Assembly: GCA_964030785.1 (NCBI GenBank)
Contig: OZ034967.1
Location: 59,293,665 to 59,357,664 of the forward strand
Source of the DNA: Siderastrea siderea
Lineage: Eukaryota; Cnidaria; Anthozoa; Scleractinia; Rhizangiidae
Length of the DNA stretch: 64,000 nt
Direction: 5' to 3'
The position numbers were made by a program, and so were the translations under genes. Below, piece after piece: positions 34,278 through 45,800 of this stretch. The notes beneath the pieces are model-generated. The model was not told the DNA's origin. It worked only from the letters and a program-made list of their open reading frames with translations, and ran no database searches. Each line of letters starts with the position of its first letter. The stretch's first letter is position 1.

Positions 34278-34613
34278 CATTGTTCTTTTGTTTCGTTTTC
34301 GGTTTTATGTTTTGGTTAGGGCAAGACAACAGAAAACGAAACAAAAGAACAATGGACCCTCTCCCGAAAAAAGAAAGAAAAGAAAAGAAAAGATATAATA
34401 CTAAGTTGAAAAAATGAGAGGATAAAGATACAGCTATTCACAAATCCCTTATCATAGCAGATTGCGGAAACTTTCGCAGTCATGATGTTAGATTTAATCA
34501 GGGAAATATAATGATTTTATTCTGATCCAAATTTTTGCAGAACTCACTTGCACCGATTTCTTGGGAAAAAGAACACAATATCTTACAAAACATTTGTGAA
34601 GAGATTGAAAAAG
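29056..34613 (+). CDS. JmjC/cupin-8-type protein with signal peptide (partial, spliced)
   Basis: Related to Fe(II)/2-oxoglutarate oxygenases of the JMJD/HIF-inhibitor type. Supported exons: 29133-29535, 30907-30976, 31532-31660, 32090-32139, 32844-32936, 33723-33887, 34541-34613; all joins have GT/AG borders and matching phase. The fold is recognised by KPVLIQNAA, WFSSGGTKSVLHLDDGLDN (the HxD iron ligands in HLD), GDCLFIPQRW and GRNIAVNLWWQHNPG. The distal iron ligand, normally His in a W-W/F-H-x-V context, reads WFQQV with CAA CAA codons, so the metal site looks incomplete. Just upstream, 29056 onward encodes a signal-peptide-like MFRCAVVLVLSVMNFLSSCL that joins in frame only if 16 nt (GTGTG...TTTAG) or about 46 nt are removed. 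The last seen exon ends KTFVKRLKK at a GT donor, so a C-terminal part is missing; no later exon was found before the Penelope remnant. Secretion or ER location is inferred. Confidence 0.8.
29835..30620. repeat. Diverged duplicated repeat in JmjC intron
   Basis: Two related blocks (about 29840-30060 and 30370-30600) share GGCCTCTTTGTCCTGAACAG-like starts, CTTGTCCTAAACAGGGTATG, ATTGTCGTC and GAGTGTGTATTT in the same order. Short TCCTAAACAGGG motifs recur to about 30780. Probably an old dispersed repeat; family unknown. Confidence 0.55.
31290..31505. repeat. (GAT/GAC)n microsatellite
   Basis: Interrupted GATGAT/GACGAT trinucleotide repeat in the intron just upstream of the HxD-encoding exon of the JmjC gene. 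Confidence 0.9.
32225..32465. repeat. Foldback with paired ATTGG/CCAAT motifs
   Basis: TTCAACCAATCAGAAGTGAA at about 32308 is inverted relative to TTCAACTTCTGATTGGCTC at about 32387, with further GATTGG motifs at 32271 and 32429. It is probably a degraded MITE in the JmjC intron; it could also supply NF-Y-type sites. Confidence 0.45.
33040..33115. mobile_element. 76 bp foldback MITE with 8 bp duplication
   Basis: AGCTATCC at 33032-33039 and 33116-33123 flanks a hairpin beginning CAATCTCGTCCCCAGAG and ending CTCTGGGAACGAGATTG. It lies in the JmjC intron between exons at 32844 and 33723, and is related to the CCCAGGG-type hairpins at 6060. Confidence 0.7.
34233..34365. repeat. (GGGGTC)n plus foldback
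   Basis: Five GGGGTC units at 34247-34277 run straight into a hairpin whose arms are TCCATTGTTCTTTTGTTTCG and its exact complement, ending at GGACC near 34359. Located in the last visible JmjC intron. Confidence 0.75.
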
Positions 34614-34842
34614 GTATGGACTTCCATCAGCCTTATGTAACATCGATAGTTTCACCACTTTTTGTTTCAGAACACAAGTATTTTTTAAAGTAGTCTATTC
34701 TGGGAAAGAAGCGCTATTTTTTTCACAGATACGTCGAAGAATTCAGGGTGCCTCTTTGATCAAGTTCCCTTGGTCAAAGAACTCCCCACCCCCACCCCCC
34801 ACCCAGTTTAAATTTAAACTAGGAATATCGAACAGAAAAAAA

Positions 34843-34844
<2 letters not shown>

Positions 34845-34878
<34 letters not shown>

Positions 34879-34930
34879 GAATAAATAAGATAATAAAATA
34901 ATAAATAAAATAAAATGATAAATAAAATAC
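34845..34930. repeat. (AAT)n and AT-rich simple repeat
   Basis: About eleven AAT units from 34845, followed by degenerate AATAAA-type repeats to about 34930. Confidence 0.9.
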
Positions 34931-35239
34931 TACTTACACAAAATACTGGGAAACCAGTAGTTTACATTGTGGCCTGCATCTCATGCTGTTCATTAACGTC
35001 ATGAACGTTGCAGAACGGAAGAAGTGACCCCTCCCTCCCAAAAGTAGTGATCAGCTGTTAACGTTTGCAAATTAACACATTTTGTAAATAGGAAAGCTCC
35101 GAGACTATATGTCACGACTACAAGTGATTTAGGAAAGATGAACGTTTATTCGTTTATCTCACGATGGAATCGCTTTGAGTTGATGGCGACGTTTCGACTG
35201 CACTACTGCTAGTCTTCATCAGGCGATGAGGTCGATTGT

Positions 35240-35660
35240 TTACGTGTCGCTATTTGTAGCATGTTGGTTCGCTGCTATTGGTGCATTTCGGTCCTCATTA
35301 TTATTCCGACTGTTAGATGTTGTTCCCTCATCAGTCCGCTTTGTGGTTGATCGGCTGTTGTGCTTTTCTATCGTAGGTATCCAAGCTTCAGGAATTTCGA
35401 TTCCACTATCTCTATTGATGTTATTAGGATGAAGTCTTATATGGATAGCCTCTTTGACCCTACGTGTGTACCAGTGAGGGTCACGATCAATAAACTTAAC
35501 TTCTTTCGAAATAGGAAGATGCCCTGTTTCGTTAGATGCCCTGCTCCGAAACTGCGGAGGTTTGCGTACGAGCAAGCCGTATATCTCTGCCGTGTCCTTT
35601 TATCCTCTCTTGCATCGCTCTCCCTGTTTCCCCGATGTATACTTTGCCGCACTCACGTCT
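35240..35660 (-). pseudogene. Penelope-like element GIY-YIG endonuclease remnant
   Basis: Minus-strand fragments in two frames recall the C-terminal GIY-YIG nuclease of Penelope-like retroelements: the first frame has a GKVYIGETGRA-like start near 35645 reading in pieces, and the second gives ETGHLPISKEV, HWYTRRVKEAIHIRLHPNNI and IEIPEAWIPTI. A frameshift separates them. The reverse transcriptase part is absent, so this is a 3' fragment. It is the nearest element after the last visible JmjC exon. Confidence 0.7.
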
Positions 35661-37604
35661 TGTTTAGTTGGTTCAAGGGCGTCTTTCGGTCGCACTAAGT
35701 GAGACCTAACTAGACCTAAGAGTTGTGTCTGATTTGAAGACGGTGCGTACGCCTTGTTGTTGTAGGCAGCGGCGAAGAATTTGTATGGATAATAACAGAC
35801 ACTGCATATTGCATGCTGGGTACCAAAACACTTGAAACACCTGATAAGAATAGAAAGCGTGACTGAATAGATCAGAAACTTGCGTTTCCCCGAAAACTTG
35901 TAAATAGGATATAAGACGACACATGACCTGGATGGTTTTCAAAGTTCATGTTTATTGACCATCTTGGCAATAGAAATCATTCCTAGTATCGTCGCCGCTC
36001 GCTTGTTTCGAACCAGTCTGCGTCGTGAAGGACGATGCGTTCCGCGCTACGGGTTTCTGTTTTGCTTTAACGCTTCCTGCTGATGGTAGTGAGTGACTGG
36101 ATATGTCTCCAAATATGGCGTGGGTAGCTGCTCTAGCCTTTGCTCTCACGAAGTCGCTGCGATCTTCAATTGTTACTTCTCTACCTTGGTTCTCGGTGAC
36201 GTTATCTGCTACATCTTGCCACTACTGTCGAAGACCATAAGGAAGCCTGCTGACTATTGCTTTAAGAGTGTCAGGATTCTCCACTTTGTTAAGATAGCCT
36301 ATCTCCTTAAGAGTGTTCTTACAACTGGTTAGGAGAGTGGAAAATCTTCGGAGAGCATCTCCGTCTTCTGCCTTGAAAGCGGGTCCCTTTGCGAGTTTAT
36401 CGACGTACGCAGTTGCTATCGTGTGGCTCTGCCCGTACCTCTTCTTCAAAAGATCCCGTGCTTCGCGGGAGCTCACTTCTTCCTTCATGGCAAGGCAGCT
36501 TTTCACAAGTTCTCTTACTTCACCTGTTGTGTATTGAACTGGGTAGTAGAGTCGAGTACTCTGACTTGAAGTTTTACTCTCGATAAGGTTCTCGAACGCT
36601 CGTATAAAGGTCCAGTACTCTATTGGATTCCCGCTGAACGTTGGGACTTCTAGCTAGGGCAGCGTGAAAGCTAAAGTGCTCTCTTGCTGGCGCTGAATGA
36701 GCTCTTGCATACGACAATTCTGCTGGTGTTGTGCCTCCAACAGACTTTGAGCGAGAGACGCAACCAGGACAGGATCATCGAGTTCAGACTTGGTTGTCTC
36801 TTCCTTGACCTTTAATGAGTACGGCGACTTAATAGCTTTCCGGTCGTCATACGCTTCGACTTTAGGAAGAAAACTGTTTGCTTCCGGGTTAGATGCTGAC
36901 GGTTCAGCCGACACGTTTTCAGGCAGATTGTCCGTATTATGACAGTTCGCCCTGACTTGTGTCGATTCTGAACTCCGAATGATGGGAGACGCCTTAGACT
37001 TAGAATAGCTTGTATACGTTCAAGATTAGCGGTTTCGGCCTCTAACACCGCTCTTTTAGCTGCAGCTTTCGTCTTCGCGGCTGAAATAGAGCTTGCGCGA
37101 GATGCCCTTGACGTGACAGAACCAGTGCGGCGTGACAACTTTGTACTGGCGCGAGAGCCGACATAGGCTCAGTCTCCAGCCGTGAGTGTCTCGATGCGCC
37201 CGCGATTCTCGCCACCTTCACGGCTGGGCGCACGGGTCTGGTTATTGTTTAGACTGACCAATCAGAGACAAGCCCCCTGAAATTTGCGGGGCAGAATATA
37301 TGCGCGGCATAATTTAGCGGGATTTCGTCTTTCTCTTGAAATTTCACACTTTTAGGAGGACGTTTCAGGCATACTTTTGGCATTTCGCTTTTTTTCAAGA
37401 CGTTAAAAAAAATACAGATAAAATTTAAGCAAATGACGTGTGGATTGTCTGCATAATTAATATATAGATTTAGCCAAGCCTAAAAGCGGAGCCCCCCGCT
37501 TTGTTTTGTTTGTTTATTTTTTTTTTTTTGCTAGCAGTTATTAATTTGTGAAAATACTCTCATTCTAGTCGTTAAATTAAAAAGAAAAAGAAAAAACAAA
37601 AGAA

Positions 37605-37690
37605 AAAAATCCTACCCTCGCTGAGAGTCGAACCAGGGTCGTCAGCGTATGAAGCCTGATATTAGTCCACTTAGCCATCAGTGCTTGTTC
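37605..37690 (-). repeat. tRNA-like SINE fragment
   Basis: On the minus strand GGCTAAGTGG (A-box-like) and GGTTCGACTC (B-box) are spaced as in a tRNA and followed by a T/C-rich tail to about 37560. The acceptor ends pair poorly, so it is a SINE head rather than a working tRNA gene. Confidence 0.5.
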
Positions 37691-38140
37691 CAATTTTATA
37701 AATTAATTTTAATATTTCTTTCTTTCTTCGTGACAAGCTGCCTATCAGCATGAAAATACTGGTGTTTTACCTGGCAAAATGTGTTCGGAACGCCGTAAAA
37801 ACCATGGTTGTGGACAGAAAAAACCAAAAAGCACTAGCTCTGCTATATTTGGCGTCGAAACCGCTTGCGAAAAGCTGCGAACTCAAGCAGTGTGCCGACC
37901 GAGTTCGAACAGAACCGACAAGGCAAACTTGAACTTTTCGCCTGAACTTTATCGCCTAATTTTTTTCGCCTAAATTAAACTTTTCCCCTCTCACCGAAAA
38001 GACAACTGAGTATTCTTTTGAATTTTGACTTTTGTGGTCATTGCTTGTTTTGCTACAACGCGGGTCAACATGCGATTTCGCGCCAAAAACACACGGGATT
38101 CAATACAGGGTTATACCGGTGTAACCCTGTGGTAACCCTG

Positions 38141-38190
38141 TGGTGCGGACGGACGGACGGACGGACGTACGTACGTACGTACGTACGGAC
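38141..38190. repeat. (GGAC)n/(GTAC)n microsatellite
   Basis: GGAC repeats pass into GTAC repeats and back, a single-base switch of the repeat unit like that in the 19.1 kb array. Confidence 0.9.
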
Positions 38191-38241
38191 GGTCACGTGT
38201 CTATTACGTCACTACCAAAATTTCTTGGCTTGATAGGTTAC

Positions 38242-39996
38242 CAGGAGGGAGTGATGAACTCGCCGCTCGGCTGGTTCGAGGTGTCTGGCCATCGTGACGT
38301 CACGACGTGAAAAGCGCGCGAGTTTGCCGAGTCTTCAAAAATGGCGCTGGCAGCTATGTTAGAGTTCGGGCTACAAACGTATTTTTTGTGCTATTAAGCT
38401 TTCAGCTAAGCTTGTTTTCTTGGGTAACGGAATTTTAGTCATCCCTTTTTTCGATATAGGTAGGTGGCTCCTTGTCTTAACGTTAAAATCACACTTAAAT
38501 AATGTTTTAAGAGCCATGTTTACTCTCTGCGATCGAAGAATTATGCGGGAAAATTGTTATTGTCCGCGTCCCAAAAAGTGTGTTTATTTGAATTATATAC
38601 CACAGGGAAACTTGAAACTTGGCTACGGACTAGCCTATAGTTTAACAAAAGTACCCAAGTTGAAAAAAGTGGTATAGTATTTGCCAAAAAAATGATCAGT
38701 CCGTTTGTTTAGCTGAGTATAATAGAAAGCGACCCTAGAAGGGTATGTTTAGCACTTAAAAGTTAACTTTTCTTATAGTATTTGCTTCCATCTTCTGTAT
38801 AAGGAAAGAATAGTGATATTTAATTGTTAGGGAAAGAGTAATCGAACTTAGTAAATTTTTGCCACCTCATTTAACCCGTGTAAACTACACTTTTGCAGAA
38901 CAACATAAAAATCTGAATCAGCTCGGAAATTATGCGGGTGCCTGAGGAAACAAGTCTTCGCTAATCTGGTTCTGTACTTTTTTATGAAAACTAATAGATA
39001 TATTTGAGTACCATTTGGATCAGTGATTCAGTGATTTATTCTCAATACCTCCAGTTTCCTCTAGATTCAGTTGCTGTCCAGGTTGCATAGTGTTTTAGAA
39101 AGAGTTTGACCGTCTACTTGATCGACAACTAGCTACAACTGACGATGACCGTTTCGCAAATACATTGATTTGGTCCTGTCATTTGATTTTCAAAGATTAA
39201 TTGCTTTTAAAAAACTGAGGACCATTCTAGTAAAGAGACAGCCTTGTTAACCCTTAGCATCAGTGACCTGAGAAAGTTGGCGTTTTAGATAAACTGTGGT
39301 TTTTTATAATTATTCGATAAGAGATCAGCAGAAATATGGCCGGAAAGCCGGCGTGTCAGCTGTTTTGCCTCGCCTCCAGCAAATGCTGTCATCTTTGTCG
39401 TTTTTTACAAGATAGTTTAACAAAGTAAGGAATTACTGTGGTCCATTATTAACTTCGATCCAAGCAGATGAATTCACAGTAAACGTTTCTTTGTATTGGA
39501 GTATTCTTCTCCACATTTTAATGATGTTTAAAGCCACTGATCATTTTAATGAAATTGTTACGCAATTTTATTTTCCTAAAATTGGAAAGAGTTTATACCT
39601 ATAAAAGTTATGTTTTTGTCTCCAAGCGACACATCTCAGGCTTTGTGAGATACAGCTTCTGAAACGTGATCTTGATCACGATTTCAATCGATCGGCCAAA
39701 GCGTCCATGAAATCTTTTGAGTCTTATCGCCAATTGGTTATTTTGTTTTGAGGACCAATTTGCATTAAGAATACTTTTTATGTTATAGCATGCAGCACAC
39801 CTTTCGTTCTTTTATTGTTTTGATCTGTTCTTTTTGAGAAACTGGACTGTAAACATTTGCGAGGAAGCCATTTGTTAACTTTCCTTTGAATTTCCGGGGC
39901 AGATTTATATGTGACGTCACGATGGCCAGACACCTCGGTTTTTCATTCGCCAATACCGGCGCTTGTGCCCAGGCCCAAGTTCATCACTCCCTCCTG
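38242..39996. mobile_element. 1.75 kb nested TIR element (hAT-like)
   Basis: Ends CAGGAGGGAGTGATGAAC and its complement, with a second inverted match GAGGTGTCTGGCCATCGTGA about 40-80 bp in at each end. Flanked by TAGGTTAC (8 bp; 38234-38241 and 39997-40004), or 9 bp if the next C is counted. CAG-starting TIRs and 8 bp duplication suggest hAT. No transposase frame is seen, so it is non-autonomous. Confidence 0.75.
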
Positions 39997-40714
39997 TAGG
40001 TTACCAAATTTCCTTAGCAATGGAGCTCCGCTGACGCGCTAGCGCGCTGGCTCCGCTATTAAATTGTAATGACGTCACGGACATGCAACCAAAGCGCCCA
40101 GCCGTGAAGGTAGCGAGAATCGCGGGCGCATCGAGACACTCACGGCTGGAGACTGAGCCTAGAGCCGACATTGCTGACAGAATCTTCGGGTTTAAGCTCT
40201 GGAGGTTCGACAGTCGCGGATACGAGTGTTTCGGCCGGGAGATTTATTGATGGTTCGATCCAGCGTGCAACTTCATTTACCAAATCTGCCATCGACTGGT
40301 TTACAGCCTCGAAGTATTCATTCGACCCTCACTAGCATGCTCATCCGCCAGGTTTTGATGATAAGCGTGGTGGGCAGTCTTCAACTATTAAATTTAAATC
40401 TTCAAACTTCGTTTTGACGAGCTCGACATTTGTAGAATCGCGCATTAAATTTCTGACGTCATTCTGCGCTTTCGTATTAAACGAGGCCTTTCGTTGTGCT
40501 TCTTGATTGCTTTAAGGCTCGCAATCTTTCCGAATCGATACCCTCCCAATCCAGTGTGTGATTGCGTTCTTTAATCCTTCCATTTGATGGATTATCCTGT
40601 GTATTCATTTCGTATCGGCCATAATCGATAGGCATCAAGTTTCTACGCACAAGTTCCACAACGTGACCGTGTGTTACATAATAATTAGACCACATGTAAG
40701 GTATCCACCTTAAG

Positions 40715-41668
40715 CACAGGCGGCCCAAGCTCAAGTTGTGTGTCATATGATAATTATTGCGAAATAGCGGTCAAAGCGAAATTATAAGAGTTTGTATGGG
40801 GATATTTACGATATGCTTTAGAAAACACAAATACTACAAAATTCTGAATAAAAATACCTTATCTTGCTTCCATGGTGTCTTACTTGCTGTCTGTGCCCTT
40901 ACTTTCCCGATTTGTGACGATTTTTGCGAGTTTTAGCTCCCTCGGTTTTCCACTCTAAGAGAAAGGACAAGTCCTTTCTCTTAGAGTGGAAAACCGAGGG
41001 AGCTAAAACTCGCAAAAATCGTCACAAATCGGGAAAGTAAGGGCACAGACAGCAAGTAAGACACCATGGAAGCAAGATAAGGTATTTTTATTCAGAATTT
41101 TGTAGTATTTGTGTTTTCTAAAGCATATCGTAAATATCCCCATACAAACTCTTATAATTTCGCTTTGACCGCTATTTCGCAATATCATATGACACACAAC
41201 TTGAAGAGTGGAAAACCGAGGGAGCTAAAACTCGCAAAAATCGTCACAAATCGGGAAAGTAAGGGCACAGACAGCAAGTAAGACACCATGGAAGCAAGAT
41301 AAGGTATTTTTATTCAGAATTTTGTAGTATTTGTGTTTTCTAAAGCATATCGTAAATATCCCCATACAAACTCTTATAATTTCGCTTTGACCGCTATTTC
41401 GCAATATCATATGACACACAACTTGAAGAGTGGAAAACCGAGGGAGCTAAAACTCGCAAAAATCGTCACAAATCGGGAAAGTAAGGGCACAGACAGCAAG
41501 TAAGACACCATGGAAGCAAGATAAGGTATTTTTATTCAGAATTTTGTAGTATTTGTGTTTTCTAAAGCATATCGTAAATATCCCCATACAAACTCTTATA
41601 ATTTCGCTTTGACCGCTATTTTGCAATAATTATCATATGACACACAACTTGAGCTTGGGCCGCCTGTG
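40715..41668. mobile_element. Giant foldback element with one arm amplified
   Basis: Ends CACAGGCGGCCCAAGCTCAA and its reverse complement. The left arm (40715-40968) and right arm are near-perfect inverted copies about a 2 nt centre (40969-40970, GAAAGGAC-AA-GTCCTTTC). The right arm holds three head-to-tail copies of a 222 bp unit starting at 40984, 41206 and 41428. No target duplication was recognised. Short frames within are identical copies of non-coding sequence. Confidence 0.85.
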
Positions 41669-42520
41669 ATGTGACCTCCAAAGAGTCACAGGGTAGCGTC
41701 ATGTAGTAGCATAAATTTAGGAGCGTGAACGAACGCGCAAGATTCAAAACTTAACGCAAACAGTAAGCCAGGACTCAATTAATCCAACAATGTTTATTCC
41801 ATAGATTTCTTAAAGGTACACGAAGGTAGCGATGCGATTACCAGGTAGCGATACGTAGCGGCGGTTATGCGGTAGTAAAGACAGCGATTTGCGTGGAAAG
41901 ATTCCTTATGTAACGCAATAAGAACACTAACCGAGGAAATCATCTTGAAATAAAACTAAATACAACTAAACAGAACGACTAATTAGAACTTATAACATAA
42001 TAAATAACTGGACAACGACTTACTTTGGTCAAGCTCCTGAAATAGTTGAAAATAGCGTAGCGTGAACTCGTGTAGGTCAGGATCTCTACCTAGCAACTAA
42101 TGACTTAGTAAGCCTAAAGTAAGCGTGTAATCCGAGAGCAAATAACGACTACATTATATAACAATTTCGCAATAATTACGGTAACCAAAAAACGCGATCT
42201 TAAGTAAATATTAACTAAAACGTAAACGTTAAGGCATGCTGATCAATGAACTTAAGTACAAACAATAAAATGGCGTTTCAAACTAACAGGGCTTGAGGAT
42301 GATTTTGTTTTCGAGGGCTTTCATTTTCCAGATGAGTGATGTAATGATTGACAACATGTTATAAACAATATCGTTGTAAAAGCTCATGTTATGCATGCCC
42401 CATTGCCACCTTGCACTTTGTCATGTTGCCTGGTAACTGGAAACCTGTATGTCACGTACACAGCCACACATAGGATACATGTAGAAATAATATCTTCAGA
42501 ACTGATAATCTTACTACTTT
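41669..42520. other. No gene recognised
   Basis: AT-rich sequence rich in TAGCGATACG-type motifs near 41830-41880, between the foldback element and the Gypsy 5' LTR. It may include remains of the LTR region of the decayed gag element, but no matching LTR copy was found. Confidence 0.35.
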
Positions 42521-42684
42521 TGTTGATAGGAGTTAACATTCTCTCAAGTCTTAGGTTAGGTCAGCGGTATGCGGCGCATGAGCAGTTGTTGTGTACAAGA
42601 GAGCATGGCCGTGTGTTTGGCCGTTTGTTAGAACTATAGGTATTAAATGTTGTGTTCTTCAGAAGTTGTCCTCGCCGGTCAACA
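42521..42684 (+). repeat. 5' LTR of Ty3/Gypsy element
   Basis: 164 bp, unusually short for an LTR. It holds the putative promoter and the AGTATTAAATG-like region; one substitution relative to the 3' LTR. Confidence 0.93.
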
Positions 42685-42849
42685 TGGTGCCAGAAGTAGA
42701 CGAACACTCGCCTGAAGACAAGTAGCATTAATATTGTGGTGATTTCGTGTTTGGAAGTTGAGCGGTCGTAGTTGTTGTGCGATTCGTTCCCGCCATTTAT
42801 GTTCTTGTCGAGCTGGTGCCCGCGAAAACTGTTCGTGTTTGTTTTTATC

Positions 42850-45800
42850 ATGGCGGGTGCACCGGTCGGTTTTCCTGTTCCTCAACTGCAGGAGGGACTG
42901 GATGAACGAGAAGCTCTAGACTGTTTCGTTTTGGATTATGTCGATTATTGTACGGTGATGGGCTGGTTCCAGTCGAAAGCTGGGTGCAAATATGACGATG
43001 AAAGCGAGGATGGCAAAGCACAGTGGAAGAAACCAAGTCTATGCATGTCGACATTACGAGCAACTCTACCCTCAAAGATGAAGAGATTGATTAATCCCAA
43101 TAACAAAACGCTGGGACTGTCTGAAGAGAATAAAGACAATCCCGTAAAAGTTATTCAAGCCCTCATTAAGCGATTTGGCGGTAGTGTGAGTGTGCAAGCG
43201 GAGCGAACGAAGATGGGTCGAATGTTTCAGTCCGAGGGAGAATCGATTAGTGCCTGGGAATGTCGAGTGGTGGAACGAGCTAAATATTGCGAATATGGGG
43301 ACTTTGAAGATCAGGCATGCCGGGATCGTTTCATTGCTGGTTTGGTAGACGAAGCCTTACAAGGAAAGTTGAACACCAATGGTCATCGTAACAAGGAAGG
43401 TAACATTGTGGAGTTTCGTGCTGTGGTTGAAATTGCTAAGAATTATGAATCCTCAACTGATGCTCGACGTCTTATGAGACAAGTCCGTGGAGATCAGGAG
43501 CAGGTCAACTGGACAGCAAAAGTGCCCCCATCAAAGACAAAAAGTCCTCAGTCTCCAAGTGGAAGCTCTAGTAAAGGGTTGCCCCCGAAACAGCCTGAGT
43601 GTAACTACTGTGGAGCAACACCAAGTCACGCAAAAGAAAAGTGTCGTGCGATTCTTCTTAAGTATATTTGTAGAAAATGTGGCAAAGAAGGGCATGTAGC
43701 CCGTAAATGTTTAAGCAAGCCTCGGCATGTGAATGCACTGAATGAGTCTGTTTATGATGGCGAGCAGGAAACATATCATTTGTTTACAGTGGACATCCAC
43801 TCTGTGAGAACTGTATCCGTGCAGAAAGGGAAGAAGTTCTTTGCAGCGATCAAATTATCAGCAGCTGGAAATTGTTTTGTTTGGAAAACTTTGCAATTAG
43901 ATACAGCCTCAACAACTAACACACTTGCAGTTGATGACCTTGTGAGCATGTGTCCACCGGACTGTGACATCCGTAGCCTAATAAAACCTTCTTCTGCCAT
44001 TCTGCACACCTATGGAGGAGGTGTAATAAAGCCAGTGGGGCAAATTGAGTTAGTCTGCGAAACTCAGGGAAAGTTTCACACTCTTCAATTTCAACTGTTA
44101 AGTAAAGATGTCATGGGTTCACAACCACCCCTTTTGAGTGGATCTGATTGTATTAGGCTAGGCCTGATTGAGATAAGAAGAAATGCCCCATCCTTGCATC
44201 AGAATGACCACAAAGAGACTGACAAGAAATCTGAATCTCAGTGGGGAAAAGTAGAGGAAAGTGGAATGTCTGATAAGGAAAGTAGGCCAACCTCACTGAA
44301 TGACAGCCCAACAGGAGAGTTGAAACCAGCTGGTTTACCTGACACTACTTCTCCAGTGAACAGTGTATGTGCAGATATACATGTAAGTGCAGTTAACGGT
44401 ACCGCAACCAGTGAAGCTCAAGTTAAGCGAATGGTGAGTGCAGCTAGTGAGGTGGGAGTGTCCCATATGCCTGTCCCTGGGGGAAAACTGACCAAGGCCA
44501 TTGTCTTGGAGGCATTCAAAGATGTCCATACTGGGTTGGGAACATTAGGTCCACCCCTACACATCCGCATGAACCCTAATGTGGCTCCAATCCAAGCCCA
44601 TCCCCATCGGTGTCCAGTGGTAAAAGAAGCAAAAGCAGCAGAAGCAATACGTGACCTTGAAAAACAGGGTATCCTGGAAAAAGTCACTGAGCCAACAGCA
44701 TGGATCTCTAACAGTGTTTACAGAGAGAAACCCGATGGAAGCATACGGGTGTGCATTGACCCCAGCCAGACAATCAATAAAGCCATTGAAGTTCCAAAAT
44801 ACCCCATTCCTACAGTTGATGAGTTATTGCCAAAGTTGAACAGTGCCAAAATTTTTTCCTGTGTGGATGTGTACAAGGGCTTCACAAACATCGAGTTAGA
44901 TGAAAGTTCCTCATTTTTAACGACCATGCACACTCCAATTGGCCGCTACCGTTGGCTGCGTATGCCCTTTGGGGTCAGGCTAGGGCCAGAGGAGTACCAG
45001 CGTAGGCAGCATGAAGCTCTTGAAGGATTGAGTGGTGTTGTAAACAAGGCTGATGACATCTTAGTCTTTGGAAGGGGTGGTAGTCTGGAGGAGGCAGAGA
45101 AGGATCATGACATTAATTTGTGGAACTTAATGATGCGGTGCCGAGAAGTGAATCTCAAGTTGAACCCAAAGAAATTTCAGTTCAAAGTGAAGCAAGTTAC
45201 TTGGATGGGCCATCTCCTTAGCAGTGATGGAATTACTCCGCATCCAGATCGAGTCCGGGCCATTAGGGACATGACCCCACCGCAAGATGTAAAAGGGGTC
45301 CAGCGGTTCCTGGGTATGTGCAACTATTTGTCACGCTTTACCCCAAATCTTGCAGGAATTGTGAAGCCACTTGCTGAGCTGACACACGTGGATGCAGTCT
45401 GGTCATGGTCTTCTCAGCATGACACAGCTTTCAAGACGGCCAAAAGTGCAATTGCAAATGCCACAACATTGAAGTTCTTTGATGTAAACAAGCCATGTGT
45501 GTTACAAGTGGATGCCAGCGATACGGGCCTTGGTGGAGCCCTACTACAAGATGGGCAGCCTGTGGCTTTTACAAGCTCAACACTGTCGGCAACCGAAGTT
45601 AACTATGCGCCTATTGAGAAGGAATGTTTGGCCATCAAAGTAGCGTGTACAAAATTCTATCAGTATCTTTATGGCAAACAAGATGTTATAGTACATTCTG
45701 ACCACCAACCGTTAGAGACAATCTTCAAGAAGCCTTTGAGTAAAGCCCCCAGGCGCCTTCAACGCATGATGCTTCAGCTTCAACCTTTCAAATTTACAGT

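Larger units (their letters stand above)
37165..40160. mobile_element. 3.0 kb TIR element with 11 bp flanking duplication
   Basis: Inverted ends of 67 bp (AGGCTCAGTCTCCAGCCGTG... with one difference noted between them) are flanked by AGAGCCGACAT at 37154-37164 and 40161-40171. No transposase was found. Long near-perfect TIRs and a 9-11 bp duplication favour a Mutator-like element. It contains a tRNA-like repeat, a GGAC/GTAC microsatellite and a complete nested element at 38242-39996. Confidence 0.85.
35945..40608 (-). pseudogene. Decayed BEL-type gag, split by a DNA transposon
   Basis: On the minus strand the N-terminal part lies at about 40175-40608 (RIKERNHTLDWEGIDSERLR), continues at 37150 downward (RRTGSVTSRASRASSISAA), then a gag-like segment at 36222-36506 ([32 protein letters not shown]), resembling DUF1759 gag of BEL/Pao elements. 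Stops and frameshifts break it in several places and no zinc knuckle or pol follows. The 37165-40160 element interrupts it between the second and first pieces. It is more decayed than, and different in sequence from, the intact BEL/Pao element at 21535-28006. Confidence 0.7.

Noticed and set aside
35226..35698. Plus-strand frames of 68-112 codons
   Set aside because: They are antisense to the Penelope GIY-YIG remnant, which has the recognisable motifs.
40985..41420. Repeated identical 64-residue minus-strand frames
   Set aside because: They are the same translation of consecutive 222 bp tandem units of the foldback; the left arm shows the sequence is non-coding structure.
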